The notes: generated by a model from the sequence alone, not told the origin. Numbered from the stretch's first letter, positions 40,885 through 50,490 are shown. The stretch is DNA of 59,105 bases from Clostridia bacterium (GCA_017545905.1 JAFWXL010000049.1:1-59105), one strand, 5' to 3'. Made by a program: numbers and translations.

Positions 40885-41553
40885 ATGGCTGATATTATGA
40901 TCGTGGAAGATGAGGCGTCGATCCGCCAGGTGCTCAGTATGCATCTCATGCTGGTAGGACATAGGGTGCGCGAGGCGCAGAATGCAGAAAGCGCGCGCGA
41001 GCTGTTTGCCCAAAAAGCGCCGGATCTGGCGCTGCTGGATATCATGCTGCCGGGCGAGGATGGGTTTTCGCTTGGCGAGTATTTTATTGCGCAGGATGTG
41101 CCGGTGCTGTTTCTGACGGCGAAGACCGCTGTGGCGGATCGCGTGCGCGGCATCAGCATGGGCGCACAGGATTATATCCTCAAGCCCTTTGAGCCGATGG
41201 AACTGCTGGCGCGGGTGGAAAATATCCTGCGGCGAACCAGAAAAGAGGAAACGTCGCTTGCCTGCGGCGAATTGTTTATCGATTTTTCGGCGCGGCGTGT
41301 GATGCTTTCCGGCGAAGAGCTTGTGCTGACGGCGATGGAGTTCGATCTGCTGGCCATGCTCGCGCGCAGGCGCAATGTGGCCATGAGCCGGGAGGAGCTG
41401 CTCTTTGGCGTGTGGGGCTATGATTACGCGGGCGAAACGCGCACAGTGGATGTGCACGTGCAGCGGCTTCGCAGCAAGATCGGCGCACGGTATATTGACA
41501 CGGTGTATAAATACGGATACCGCTTTAACGATCATCCGGAGGGAATGGCATGA
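40885..41553 (+). CDS. OmpR/PhoB-type response regulator
   Basis: 222 residues; the ATG at proper distance from GTGGAGG is used. The receiver domain has acidic residues VEDE, phosphoacceptor D52 (LLDIMLPGEDG), T/K switch residues (LTAK, LKPF). The C-terminal winged helix contains AMEFDLLAMLARRRN, GETRTVDVHVQRLRSKIG and YGYRF. Four-base overlap with the kinase gene. Targets unknown; the adjacent secreted protein is a candidate. Confidence 0.9.
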   Translation: MADIMIVEDEASIRQVLSMHLMLVGHRVREAQNAESARELFAQKAPDLALLDIMLPGEDGFSLGEYFIAQDVPVLFLTAKTAVADRVRGISMGAQDYILKPFEPMELLARVENILRRTRKEETSLACGELFIDFSARRVMLSGEELVLTAMEFDLLAMLARRRNVAMSREELLFGVWGYDYAGETRTVDVHVQRLRSKIGARYIDTVYKYGYRFNDHPEGMA

Positions 41554-42728
41554 GAACAAAGATTGCCGCCGCCATGACGGCTCTGGCGCTTCTGCTTTTT
41601 CCGCTGGGCGCGTTCATGATCGTGCATCAGGGATTTTCGCTGACCATGGAGCGGGAGCGCACGCGCGCGCTTTCCGAGGAGGCCGCGATTGCCCGCGCGG
41701 TAGCGCTGGAAATTGCAGGAGACACGAAAGAGGCGCTGTTCACGACGGCTTCCGGCCTACAGCGGCGATACGGCTCGCAGTCGCTTTCCGTCGCGCTCGT
41801 CTATCGCGGGGAGATGATGGCGGGAAGCGAACGTCCGCTGGCGAAGGGCATGGATGAGCTGCTGGAAACGCAGGGACGCGCGACACTGCTGGACGGCGAT
41901 GCGCAAAAGCTCTATATTGCGCATAAGCTCTCGGATGGGCTCACGCTGCTGCTTGCATCGGATGTGTCAGCGGTGTATGCTTTCCGGCGTGAGCTGGCGC
42001 TGTGGGCGGGCGCTCTGAGTCTTTGCGGCGTGCTGCTCAGCGGCATGCTGTCCATCATCGTATCCGGCTGGCTGGCAAAGCCCTTTAAGCTGCTGGCGCA
42101 GCAGCGGCAGGAGCTCATCGATGCGCTTGCACACGAAATGCGTACGCCGCTGACGGCGATTCTCGGCGGTGTGCGCCTGCTGGAGCGCGCGAATCTCGGC
42201 GAGGAAAGCCGCGCGGCTCTGCTTGGTTCCATGGCGAAGGAGACGCAGCGCCTTTCGGATATGGACGAGCGGCTGCTCATGCTCACGCGGCTGGAGCATG
42301 ATGCGCCGGAGTTTGCCGCGTTTTCCTCGATGGAGATGGCGAAGGAGGCGCTTGCTGTGTTCGACGGCGTCGTTCTCTCGGGCGGCGATGCTGTGTTTAC
42401 CGCTGAGCGGGAGCTGACCATTCTGCTGCTGCGCAATCTGGTGGTCAATGCCAAGCGCGCAGGCGGAACAGAGCCTGTGCGCGTGGAGCTGCATGAAAAT
42501 GGGTTTACTGTTTCAGACAGCGGCTGCGGCATGACGAAGGAACAGATTGCCCGCGCATTTGAGCCGTTTTATAAGGCGGATAAATCCCGCGCCCGCGCAC
42601 AGGGCGGCGCAGGCTTGGGGCTGACGCTCTGCCGGAAGATCGCCCGGCTGCACGGCGGAACGCTTGGGATCGAATCCGAAATCGGCAAAGGTACGCGCGT
42701 TGTTTACCACTTTGATACAAGTCGATGA
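41550..42728 (+). CDS. Sensor histidine kinase
   Basis: 392 residues: N-terminal membrane helix (about 8-28), extracellular sensor of about 120 residues, second helix (150-172), then the H-box ALAHEMRTPLTAI with H195, N-box LLRNLVVNAKRAG, G1 SDSGCGM, F-box FEPFYK and G2 GGAGLGL. Translationally coupled to its response regulator. Confidence 0.9.
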   Translation: MRTKIAAAMTALALLLFPLGAFMIVHQGFSLTMERERTRALSEEAAIARAVALEIAGDTKEALFTTASGLQRRYGSQSLSVALVYRGEMMAGSERPLAKGMDELLETQGRATLLDGDAQKLYIAHKLSDGLTLLLASDVSAVYAFRRELALWAGALSLCGVLLSGMLSIIVSGWLAKPFKLLAQQRQELIDALAHEMRTPLTAILGGVRLLERANLGEESRAALLGSMAKETQRLSDMDERLLMLTRLEHDAPEFAAFSSMEMAKEALAVFDGVVLSGGDAVFTAERELTILLLRNLVVNAKRAGGTEPVRVELHENGFTVSDSGCGMTKEQIARAFEPFYKADKSRARAQGGAGLGLTLCRKIARLHGGTLGIESEIGKGTRVVYHFDTSR

Positions 42729-42790
42729 AGACCTTGTGATATGAAAAAAGGTACAATAACCGCACAACAAAGAAAGGAGTTGTACCGATT

Positions 42791-44155
42791 ATGAAAAAGA
42801 AACTGTGGATCGTATTGCTGTGCTGCCTGCTGCCGACGTCGGCGCTGGCCGTCACGGAGGGCGTGGTGGAGGCTGCGCCGCAGGTGGAGATGGAGCAGGT
42901 GCAGCCTGCTGAGATCTCTTATCTGCCGGATGAAAGCTACTACGCGGGCTACGGCGACTGGTTCCCGGCATGGGAGAATGCGCAGGAATGGGTGGAGAGC
43001 GAATTCGACGGCGAGTGTTATTATGACGTGGAGCAGCGCCCGCGCATGACGGCGGGCGAAGCGGCGCGCGCCGAAAAGCTGCTTGCGGATTATCAGGAGG
43101 GAAAGATCGTCTATACGGGCGAGAGCATCCTGAACAAGATGGACGACGTGATCGTCGGCGTGTATGCGCTGGATCCCGAGGCTTATGCCGGCGAGCAGGC
43201 GTTTGTGATCCTGCCCGGCCCGTGCATGACGGATGGACAGATTCTTGCTGTGATCGACGCATTTAACCAGCTGGGGCTCGCGTTTGATCCGCATGCGCTG
43301 AATGCCAAAAACTGCGCCCGCGGCGGCGGAATCGAGACGAACCGGTTCCTGACGGAGGAAGAGGGCGAGCGTTATCGCCTGCTGGCGCGTCTCATTGAGC
43401 GCGGCCTGCTGGATGTTGCCAGCGTGGGTGCAGCGCAGGCCCTTCAGCCGAAGCTGGACACCCGCTACTTCTGCGGCCTGCCGGATTTCACCATCCGCCC
43501 GTACCGCGCGGCGACGGACGAGGAATTCGTGGCGATGCTCGTTGATATGGGCTATCACGACAAGACCAGCGAGGTCGACTTTTCCGGTATTGAGAAGGAA
43601 AGCCGCAATCTTCTGAATAGCAGGCTCGGCGCGCCGCTGTCCATGGAAATGACGCAGACCTATCATCAGGGCAGTTATGTGCCGATGATCTTTGATGAAA
43701 ACGGCAATCAGGGATGGGAATGGGATGCGTCCGGCCGCAGAAGCTATGGAGCAAATTATACCTATCATACTCCGGATGGCATCCTCGTATATGCGGACGT
43801 GATGTATGACTGGGAAACGAAAAAAGTGGTCAGCGCCAGTGTGATGTACAGCAAGGAGGGCGGCGGAGAGCCGCTGGCAGATGACGCCCCGAAGCTGACC
43901 GATGAACAGATCAAAGCCGCGCTTGCCGAGGCTGAGGAGCAGCTGGGCATCTCCGGCATTGAATGGCATTTGCTTCCCAACGAGGAAGTCTGGACGAACT
44001 GGGGACCGTGCATGATTGCCCGCGCGCAAACTGGAGAAGCGGAGTGGATGACCGTCTATATCGGCTGCGATGATGGCAGGGTGCGCGGCCTTGAAATGAA
44101 CGGCGGTACGCTGGCGGAGGCGCTGCAGGAGGATGATATGCCTGTGAACGGATGA
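42791..44155 (+). CDS. Secreted protein of unknown function
   Basis: 454 residues with a signal peptide (KKKLWIVLLCCLLPTSALA). I do not recognise the mature part; it is acidic, with aromatic motifs (SYYAGYGDWFPAWENAQEWV) and a C-terminal half of repeated beta strands reminiscent of PepSY-like or YkwD-neighbour domains (EWMTVYIGCDDGRVRGLEM). It follows the kinase by 62 bp with its own ribosome site AAAGGAG, which lies in the loop of an inverted repeat GGTACAA/TTGTACC. Possibly a target or ligand-binding partner of the two-component system. Confidence 0.6.
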   Translation: MKKKLWIVLLCCLLPTSALAVTEGVVEAAPQVEMEQVQPAEISYLPDESYYAGYGDWFPAWENAQEWVESEFDGECYYDVEQRPRMTAGEAARAEKLLADYQEGKIVYTGESILNKMDDVIVGVYALDPEAYAGEQAFVILPGPCMTDGQILAVIDAFNQLGLAFDPHALNAKNCARGGGIETNRFLTEEEGERYRLLARLIERGLLDVASVGAAQALQPKLDTRYFCGLPDFTIRPYRAATDEEFVAMLVDMGYHDKTSEVDFSGIEKESRNLLNSRLGAPLSMEMTQTYHQGSYVPMIFDENGNQGWEWDASGRRSYGANYTYHTPDGILVYADVMYDWETKKVVSASVMYSKEGGGEPLADDAPKLTDEQIKAALAEAEEQLGISGIEWHLLPNEEVWTNWGPCMIARAQTGEAEWMTVYIGCDDGRVRGLEMNGGTLAEALQEDDMPVNG

Positions 44156-44180
44156 TGCGATGCATAACCATCATAGCCAT

Positions 44181-44212
44181 AAAGGGCTTCCCGATTTTTC
44201 GGGAAGCCCTTT
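44181..44212. terminator. Bidirectional terminator
   Basis: A 14-bp perfect stem AAAGGGCTTCCCGA/TCGGGAAGCCCTTT around TTTT, between the secreted-protein gene and the convergent bglA. Confidence 0.85.
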
Positions 44213-44221
44213 AAGCTATAC

Positions 44222-44300
44222 TTCTTTAAACCGCCGCGAAGCGAGCATGGGGTCAAGGGGCGAAGTCCCTTGCAGGGGATTGGGGACAGCGTCCCCAAAC
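44222..44300 (+). repeat. Boundary hairpin repeat R7
   Basis: TTCTTTAAACCGCCGCGAAG, then AAGGGGC-like/GTCCCTT hairpin and terminal hairpin TTGGGGAC-AGC-GTCCCCAA (44280-44298). Its hairpin end faces the bglA stop codon 14 bp away, the same relation R1 has to terL. Confidence 0.72.
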
Positions 44301-44312
44301 GTTTCCCCGTCC

Positions 44313-45674
44313 TTACAGGTTCTCGCCGTTGTGCTCCATCACCGTCTTGTACCAGTAGAAGCTGTCCTTGACGATGCGCTCCTGCGTCGTGTAATCCACG
44401 TAGATCATGCCAAAGCGCTCCGTATAGCCGTAGGCCCACTCATAGTTGTCCATCAGGGACCAGGCAAAGTAGCCGATGGCGTCCACGCCGTCCTCGGCAG
44501 CGCGCTTGTAGGCTTTCAGATAGCGGTGCATGTAGTCCTGACGGTTCGGATCGTGCACCTTGCCGTCCAGAGAGACCACGTCGTGGGCGGACATGCCGTT
44601 TTCACTGATGATGAACGGAGTTTTGTAGCGCTCGTAGAGGAACTTCGGGCCCCAGTAGAGCGCATCCGGCGTGATGGGCCACTGGATTGCCGTCTTGGGA
44701 TGGCCGACCGGCTGTGCAACCTCTTCAAAGCCCAGTTCATTGTCCGCGGCGCGCACAACATTGCCGTTGTAGATGTTCTGGCAATAGAAATCCAGCGGCT
44801 GATGGATGGTTTCCAGATCCTTTTCCCAGCCTTCGGGCAGATACTTGCCCAGCAGCTCAAGCCCCTGCTCAGGATACTTGCCCAGCATCGGCGGATCGCT
44901 CCACCAGCTGATGTTGAACGCCCAGAACGGCGCATAGTCGTTCACCATGAAATAAGCCTTGCGCGCGGCTTCGATATCCTTGGGGTCATTGGTTGCCGGG
45001 ATGCGCGGATTGCCGCAGGGCGCATAGCCGACGCGGCAGCCGGGGGCGTGCTTGCGCAGCGCCTTGACCGCCAGACCGTGCGCCACCAGCACATGATGGC
45101 TCATGGCGACGGTAGCGGAAAGCGGCAGCTGATAGCCCGGCGCGTGCTCGCCCTTGCCATAGCCAAGGCCGATGAAGCACTGCGGCTCATTGAAGGTGAT
45201 GAAGTCCTTTACGCGGTCGCCAAAGCGCCTGGCGCACAGCGTGGCATATTCTTCAAACCACTTCGGGCTCTCCGGGTTCTCCCATGCGCCCTTGGCCTGC
45301 AGCGCGCAGGGATAATCCCAGTGGAAGAGTGTGACGAATGGACGGATTCCGTTTGCGATCAGCTCGTCGATGAGCGCATTGTAGAATGCAACGCCGGCTT
45401 CGTTGACTTCGCCGACACCCTGCGGCAGCAGGCGCGCCCATGAGAGGGAGAAGCGGTAGTTTTTTATGCCCATCTTCTTCATCAGCGCCACGTCTTCCTT
45501 GAAACGGTGGTAGTGGTCGCAGGCGACGTCGCCGGTATGGCCCTCCAGCACCTTGCCCGGCTCGTGGGAGAAGCGGTCCCAGACGTTCAGACCTTTGCCG
45601 TCCTCGCAGGCAGCGCCCTCGATCTGGTAGGACGCAGTTGCGGCGCCCCAGATGAAATCTTTACGAAAGCTCAT
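44313..45674 (-). CDS. bglA: Beta-glucosidase, glycoside hydrolase family 1
   Basis: A 453-residue retaining glucosidase. N-terminal signature DFIWGAATASYQIEGA, acid/base E163 in TFNEPQ and nucleophile E358 in FIISENG. No signal peptide, so it acts on imported oligosaccharides; GAGA-linked aglycone residues suggest cellobiose-type rather than phospho-substrates, since the phosphate-binding KKRK-like loop is not seen. Second gene of the lacI-bglA operon; ribosome site AGGAGG. Confidence 0.9.
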   Translation of the reverse strand: MSFRKDFIWGAATASYQIEGAACEDGKGLNVWDRFSHEPGKVLEGHTGDVACDHYHRFKEDVALMKKMGIKNYRFSLSWARLLPQGVGEVNEAGVAFYNALIDELIANGIRPFVTLFHWDYPCALQAKGAWENPESPKWFEEYATLCARRFGDRVKDFITFNEPQCFIGLGYGKGEHAPGYQLPLSATVAMSHHVLVAHGLAVKALRKHAPGCRVGYAPCGNPRIPATNDPKDIEAARKAYFMVNDYAPFWAFNISWWSDPPMLGKYPEQGLELLGKYLPEGWEKDLETIHQPLDFYCQNIYNGNVVRAADNELGFEEVAQPVGHPKTAIQWPITPDALYWGPKFLYERYKTPFIISENGMSAHDVVSLDGKVHDPNRQDYMHRYLKAYKRAAEDGVDAIGYFAWSLMDNYEWAYGYTERFGMIYVDYTTQERIVKDSFYWYKTVMEHNGENL

Positions 45675-45712
45675 GATACATCCTCCTGTCGGTCATAGCA
45701 TGGGGAATGGCG

Positions 45713-46744
45713 TCAAATGGATGATGGCTGATCGGGCACGGGACCGACCGTCCCGCCCGGAAGCAGGCTGCAGGGAATGGAGATGATTTCCTGAAAGGTT
45801 GTGCGCGGCTGCTCGATGAGGTGCACCAGCTTGCGCGCTGCAGCCTGACCGATGCGCTGGGTATCCTGCCTGACGGTGGTCAGCTGCGGGCGGCACATCT
45901 GCAGAATGGCGACACCGTCGTAACCGGCGACCGAGATATCCTGCGGCACGCGCAGCCCCGCGTCGCGGATGGCTTCGAGCCCGCCAAGAGCGGCATAGTC
46001 GTCCGCCATGATGATGCAGGTTGGGCGCTCGGGCAAGGAGAGCAGCTGCGCGGTCGCCTCGCGCGCGGCGGCGGGATGGTGGTACCGGCTTGCGATCAGA
46101 TACTGCTGCGGAACATGCAGCCCGGCTTCCTGCATCGTGCGCAGGAAACTGGTGCGGCGGATGTTGGTGACGGCGTTTTCATCGCCGCAGATATAGGCGA
46201 TGCGCGTATGACCCTTGGAGAGGATATACTGCGTGAGCTGCGTCATGCCCTGCCGGTTTTCAGATTCCACGCAGCTGCGGTTGTGGAACATGTGATCGAT
46301 CGTCACCACGGGCAGCGGGCCGGAAAGCAGGTCGGTGACCTCGGGATCAGCAAAATGGCAGTTGACGATGCACACGCCGTCCACATTGCGGTACAGGCAG
46401 TGCTGCAGGTATGTCATGCTGTTGTGATCGGTATGGTGGGTGATGAACGTGATGTCGTATCCCCTGCGCTCGGCTTCGCTTTTGAAGGCCTCAAGGATGG
46501 GCGCAAAGTAATTATGCGTGAAGCCGCTTTCGCTGTCGTCGCTGTAGAGCACGCCAAGATTGAACGTGCGTCCGATCTTGAGCCCGCGTGCGATGGCGCT
46601 GGGGCGATAGCCCAGCTTGGCGGCGGTCGCCCTGACCAGTTCGCGGGTTTCTGCGCTGACGTCCGGATAGTCGTTGAGCGCCTTGGAAACCGTTGAAATG
46701 GACAGTCCGCACGCAGCGGAAAGCTCTTTGATGGTCACAGCCAT
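45713..46744 (-). CDS. LacI-family transcription regulator
   Basis: 343 residues from the ATG behind GGAGG. The N-terminal HTH is TIKELSAACGLSISTVSKAL (4-23) with hinge helix RPSAIARGLK (about 52-61), then a periplasmic-binding-protein-like sensor domain (LGVLYSDDSESG, VDGVCIVNC, TCIIMADDYAALGG, VAGYDG). It precedes bglA in one operon and is divergent from cellobiose phosphorylase. Matching operators lie at both promoters, so it probably represses the module until a cello-oligosaccharide binds. Confidence 0.9.
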   Translation of the reverse strand: MAVTIKELSAACGLSISTVSKALNDYPDVSAETRELVRATAAKLGYRPSAIARGLKIGRTFNLGVLYSDDSESGFTHNYFAPILEAFKSEAERRGYDITFITHHTDHNSMTYLQHCLYRNVDGVCIVNCHFADPEVTDLLSGPLPVVTIDHMFHNRSCVESENRQGMTQLTQYILSKGHTRIAYICGDENAVTNIRRTSFLRTMQEAGLHVPQQYLIASRYHHPAAAREATAQLLSLPERPTCIIMADDYAALGGLEAIRDAGLRVPQDISVAGYDGVAILQMCRPQLTTVRQDTQRIGQAAARKLVHLIEQPRTTFQEIISIPCSLLPGGTVGPVPDQPSSI

Positions 46745-46769
46745 AACCGATGCCTCCATAACAAGCGAG

Positions 46770-46790
46770 TCTAAAACGATTTCGATAAAT
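46770..46790. promoter_or_regulatory. LacI-type operator at the lacI-bglA promoter
   Basis: TCTAAAACGATTTCGATAAA shares TCTAAAACG-N-TTTCGA with the site at 47034. It starts two bases from the -10 hexamer of the minus-strand promoter and would cover the start site, giving autorepression. Confidence 0.7.
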
Positions 46791-46792
46791 CA

Positions 46793-46821
46793 ATTATACG
46801 CCCCTTGGGAAGGGAAAGCAA
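46793..46821 (-). promoter_or_regulatory. Promoter of lacI-bglA
   Basis: On the minus strand TTGCTT (46816-46821), 17-bp spacer and TATAAT (46793-46798). Confidence 0.78.
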
Positions 46822-47030
46822 GGTATTTTAACGTTAATCCGGATGTTTTTTATGAAAAAGGGCCGCGATTCCCGCCAGAAGCAGCGAGGTTGACAGAAGA
46901 TTCACGATTCTGCGTGGAGGGCGCCGGCATTTCTTTTTGCGCTCTTTATCCCTAAAACACGAAAAACGGCTTGATTTTGTGCAATATTTCCTGTATATTG
47001 GGAGTATACATAGGCAATCTTTGCTATGAT
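46822..47030 (+). other. Intergenic DNA between lacI and cellobiose phosphorylase genes
   Basis: No gene or clear repeat seen. TATGAT at 47025-47030 directly before the operator could be the -10 for the phosphorylase gene, but no good -35 stands at 17-18 bp. A TTGACA near 46893 has no matching -10. Confidence 0.4.
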
Positions 47031-47052
47031 GATTCTAAAACGTTTTCGAATC
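47031..47052. promoter_or_regulatory. LacI-type operator upstream of cellobiose phosphorylase
   Basis: A 22-bp palindrome with one mismatched pair: outer GATTC and GAATC around T-AAAACGTTTT-C. The central CG and A/T arms are typical of LacI/CcpA-class operators. It lies 45 bp before the start codon. Confidence 0.75.
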
Positions 47053-47096
47053 GTCGGAAAAGACCTGCAAACTGGCCATCAAGGGAGGAAAGCACC

Positions 47097-49529
47097 ATGA
47101 AATACGGTTACTTTGACGATGCTTCGCGCGAATACGTGATCGCGCGCCCCGATACGCCCTCTCCCTGGATCAATTATCTGGGCAGCGAAGCGTTTTTCAC
47201 GCTCATGTCCAATACCGGCGGCGGTTACAGCTTCTATAAGGATGCGCGCATGCTGCGCATCACCCGTTACCGCTATAACAATGTGCCCACCGACGCGGGC
47301 GGACAGTATTTTTATATCAAGGATGGCGATACCGTCTTTACGCCGGGCTGGATGCCGGTGAAGACGCCGCTGGATTATTACGAGTGCCGCCATGGTCTGG
47401 GTTATACGCGCATCTTCGCAGAGAAGAACGGTCTGGCCGTCGCACAGACGAGCATGGTGCCCCGCGGCGACAATGCGCTGGTGACCAAGGTCGAGATCGA
47501 GAACCGCGCGCACTACCGCCGCGAGGTGACGCTGACGAGCTTTGTGGAGTTCTGCCTGTGGAATGCGCAGGACGACACCACCAACTTCCAGCGCAATTTC
47601 TCCACGGGCGAGGTGGAGGTCGAGGGCAATGCGATCTATCACAAGACCGAGTATCGCGAGCGCCGCAATCATTATGCGGTGTACAGCGTCAATGCGCCCA
47701 TCGACGGCTTTGATACCGACCGCGATTCCTTCCTGGGCGCGTACAATGGCTTTGATCATCCGCAGGCTGTTTATGAAAACAGAAGCCGCAATTCCATCGC
47801 CAGCGGCTGGGCGCCCATCGGCAGCCATCGCCTGACGGGCTGGCTCAATCCGGGCGAGCGTGTGTGCTTCGTGTTCACGCTGGGCTACTGCGAGAATGCG
47901 CAGGAGGAGAAATTTATCGCGCCGGGCGTGATCAACAAGGCGCCTGCCTATGCGCTGATGAAAAAGTATAACAGCGAAAAGCAGTTTGACGATGCGCTTG
48001 CTGCGCTGAAGGCCTATTGGGACGAGCTGCTTGCCACATGGCAGGTGAAATCCGGCGACGACCGCTTTGACCGCATGGTCAATATCTGGAATCAGTACCA
48101 GTGCATGGTCACGTTTAATATGTCCCGCTCCGCGAGCTACTACGAGTCGGGTATCGGCCGCGGCATGGGCTTCCGCGATTCCACGCAGGATCTGCTGGGC
48201 TTCGTCCATCTGATTCCCGCGCGCGCCCGTGAGCGCATTCTGGATATTGCCGCCACGCAGTTCCCGGACGGCAGCGCGTACCATCAGTATCAGCCGCTGA
48301 CCAAGCGCGGCAACTTTGACGTCGGCTCCGGCTTCAACGACGATCCGCTCTGGCTGATCTTCGGCGCCGCGGCGTATATCAAGGAGACGGGCGATCTTTC
48401 GATCCTCTCGGAGATGGTTCCCTTTGACAACGACGAGAGCCTTGCGCAGCCGCTGATGGAGCATCTGAGAAGATCCTTCCATTATACAATCGATCATCTG
48501 GGCCCGCACAAGCTGCCGCTCATCGGCCGTGCGGACTGGAACGACTGCCTGAACCTCAACTGCTTCTCCAGCACACCGGGCGAGAGCTTCCAGACGACGG
48601 CAAACTTCGAATCCGGCATTGCCGAGTCGCTGTTCATTGCCGGCATGTTCGTGGGCGTTTGCCCGGATTACGAGCGCCTGTGCCGCCTGTATGGCTGGGA
48701 TGAAGAGGCAGATGCTGTCGCCGGCCATAAGGCTGCGATGGAGCAGGCTGTGCTTGACCACGGCTGGGACGGCAAATGGTTCCTGCGTGCATACGACGCC
48801 TTCGGCAAGAAGATCGGCTCCGATGAGTGCGAAGAGGGCAAGATCTTCATTGAGCCGCAGGGCTTCCTGATCATGGCTGGCGTGGGCGTGAAGGAAGGCT
48901 ATGCGCAGCTGGCGCTGGATTCCGTGCGCGAGCATCTGCTCAGCGAGCACGGTGTGGCCATCCATACCCCGCCGTATACAAAGTATCATCTGGAGCTGGG
49001 CGAGATCAGCTCCTATCCGCCGGGATACAAAGAGAACGGCGGCATCTTCTGCCACAACAACCCGTGGATCGTGCTTGCCGAGACGGAGCTCGGTCACGGC
49101 GGCCGCGCGTTTGACATCTACAGGCGTACCTGTCCGGCGTATATCACCGATCAGAAGCTGCACCATACCGAGCCGTATGTGTACAGCCAGATGGTCGCGG
49201 GCCCGTATGCGCCGAAGTTTGGACAGGCAAAGAATTCCTGGCTGACCGGCACGGCAGCGTGGACGTTCTATGCGGCTTCGCAGGGCATTCTGGGCGTGAA
49301 GCCGGATTATGACGGTCTGAAGATTGATCCGTGCCTGCCTAAGGAGCTGAATGAGCTGACGATCACGCGCAGATTCCGCGGCAGCGAGTATATCATTCAT
49401 ATCGTCAATCGGGCGGGCGACGAAAAGGGCAAGCTGACGCTGACGCTGGATGGTGTGCCGCTGGAGGGCAACGTGCTGCCGGTGGATTGCACCGCGGGCA
49501 GGCATACTGTGGAAGCAGTGCTGAGCTGA
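47097..49529 (+). CDS. cbp: Cellobiose phosphorylase, glycoside hydrolase family 94
   Basis: Cleaves cellobiose with phosphate to glucose 1-phosphate and glucose. 810 residues, nearly the length of characterised Clostridia enzymes (about 811). The start is the ATG behind GGGAGGAAA. The catalytic acid lies in [10 protein letters not shown] (about residue 480-483). [34 protein letters not shown] and [10 protein letters not shown] are family segments for phosphate and sugar binding. Cytoplasmic, no signal peptide. A laminaribiose or chitobiose phosphorylase is less likely from the [10 protein letters not shown] context. Confidence 0.88.
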   Translation: MKYGYFDDASREYVIARPDTPSPWINYLGSEAFFTLMSNTGGGYSFYKDARMLRITRYRYNNVPTDAGGQYFYIKDGDTVFTPGWMPVKTPLDYYECRHGLGYTRIFAEKNGLAVAQTSMVPRGDNALVTKVEIENRAHYRREVTLTSFVEFCLWNAQDDTTNFQRNFSTGEVEVEGNAIYHKTEYRERRNHYAVYSVNAPIDGFDTDRDSFLGAYNGFDHPQAVYENRSRNSIASGWAPIGSHRLTGWLNPGERVCFVFTLGYCENAQEEKFIAPGVINKAPAYALMKKYNSEKQFDDALAALKAYWDELLATWQVKSGDDRFDRMVNIWNQYQCMVTFNMSRSASYYESGIGRGMGFRDSTQDLLGFVHLIPARARERILDIAATQFPDGSAYHQYQPLTKRGNFDVGSGFNDDPLWLIFGAAAYIKETGDLSILSEMVPFDNDESLAQPLMEHLRRSFHYTIDHLGPHKLPLIGRADWNDCLNLNCFSSTPGESFQTTANFESGIAESLFIAGMFVGVCPDYERLCRLYGWDEEADAVAGHKAAMEQAVLDHGWDGKWFLRAYDAFGKKIGSDECEEGKIFIEPQGFLIMAGVGVKEGYAQLALDSVREHLLSEHGVAIHTPPYTKYHLELGEISSYPPGYKENGGIFCHNNPWIVLAETELGHGGRAFDIYRRTCPAYITDQKLHHTEPYVYSQMVAGPYAPKFGQAKNSWLTGTAAWTFYAASQGILGVKPDYDGLKIDPCLPKELNELTITRRFRGSEYIIHIVNRAGDEKGKLTLTLDGVPLEGNVLPVDCTAGRHTVEAVLS

Positions 49530-49602
49530 TGGAATACGAAGCTGCGTAAGCGCACGCAAAGCGCCAAAGAAAAGCGCTCTCTATATCAATTCAAATAAAA
49601 AA

Positions 49603-49646
49603 ACGCCGGAAAGCGGGAAGAAATTCCTGTTTTCCGGCGTCTTTAT
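49603..49646. terminator. Bidirectional terminator
   Basis: ACGCCGGAAA/TTTCCGGCGT with an inner GGAA/TTCC pairing; CTTTAT to the right and a T-run (minus strand of AAAAAAA) on the other side. It serves the phosphorylase gene and the convergent flavoprotein gene. Confidence 0.82.
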
Positions 49647-49661
49647 GATGGATAGGCATTT

Positions 49662-50294
49662 TCAGCGGATAAAATTCGTGCGCCGCTTTTCCTTCTCAGG
49701 CGCGGGCGGCAGAATACCGTGCTCTCTGGCAAGGGCAAAGCTCTTCATCATCCATGCCAGATTACGGGCGAGCTGACGCATGACCTGCAGGCCCTCCTCG
49801 TCCTTTTCCACCTCTTCGGGCGTGTTGCCATGCACCATTGGCCAGTACTGGCTGGCGGCGATGGGCATGCCGGAGATGGTGAAGTATTTATTGAGCTGGT
49901 CGATTGCGGCGGTTGTGCCGGCGCGGCGGGCGGAGACGATGGCACAGGCGGGCTTGGCGCGCATCAGACGCGAGCCTGCATAGAACATCCTGTCCATCAG
50001 GCTGGTGATTGAGCCGCCGGCACTGGCATAATGCACCGGAGAACCGAAGACGAAGCCGTCGGCCTCTTCGCATTTTTCCAGCACGCGGTTGACCGCGTCG
50101 TCATCATGCACGCAGCGGTTTTTCTTCATCGCAAAGCATGCGCCGCAGCCCGTGCACCCGCGAACGGGCGCCGTGCCCAGCTGGCAGATTTCGGTCTCAA
50201 TACCTTCTCCTTGCAGCACGAGCGCCATTTCGCTCAGCGCCCTGTATGTACAGCCATGCGCATGCGGGCTTCCGTTGATCAAAAGAACCTTCAT
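49662..50294 (-). CDS. NADPH-dependent FMN reductase / iron-sulfur flavoprotein-like
   Basis: 210 residues from the second ATG (MKVLLINGSP), better spaced from AAAGG. Flavodoxin-like fold with phosphate loop NGSPHAHGCTYRAL (residues 7-20). The CTGCGACFAMKKNRCVHDDD segment carries a compact cysteine motif as in iron-sulfur flavoproteins. FGSPVHYASAGG binds the isoalloxazine ring. Redox partner unknown. Confidence 0.8.
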   Translation of the reverse strand: MKVLLINGSPHAHGCTYRALSEMALVLQGEGIETEICQLGTAPVRGCTGCGACFAMKKNRCVHDDDAVNRVLEKCEEADGFVFGSPVHYASAGGSITSLMDRMFYAGSRLMRAKPACAIVSARRAGTTAAIDQLNKYFTISGMPIAASQYWPMVHGNTPEEVEKDEEGLQVMRQLARNLAWMMKSFALAREHGILPPAPEKEKRRTNFIR

Positions 50295-50332
50295 ATCAAA
50301 TACCATCCTTTCGGGGCGGAAATGCTGTTTCC

Positions 50333-50362
50333 ATTATACGCTCAACAGGGCGGATTGTGCAA
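50333..50362 (-). promoter_or_regulatory. Promoter of the flavoprotein gene
   Basis: On the minus strand TTGCAC (50357-50362), 18-bp spacer and TATAAT (50333-50338). Confidence 0.75.
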
Positions 50363-50419
50363 GATAATTGAATACATCGGGATGTCAGACGAACTTTTTG
50401 TGAAAAAAGGAAATATGCC

Positions 50420-50448
50420 TTGAAGCCGGAAATCAAATCCTGTATAAT
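50420..50448 (+). promoter_or_regulatory. Promoter of the nucleotidyltransferase gene
   Basis: TTGAAG (50420-50425), 17-bp spacer and TATAAT (50443-50448). GGAGGAGG precedes the start codon. Confidence 0.78.
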
Positions 50449-50490
50449 ATAAGCACACAAATCTGTTTTCAATACGGAGGAGGATTTTAT

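Noticed and set aside
46893..46921. Promoter with TTGACA upstream of cellobiose phosphorylase
   Set aside because: No -10-like hexamer at 16-18 bp spacing.
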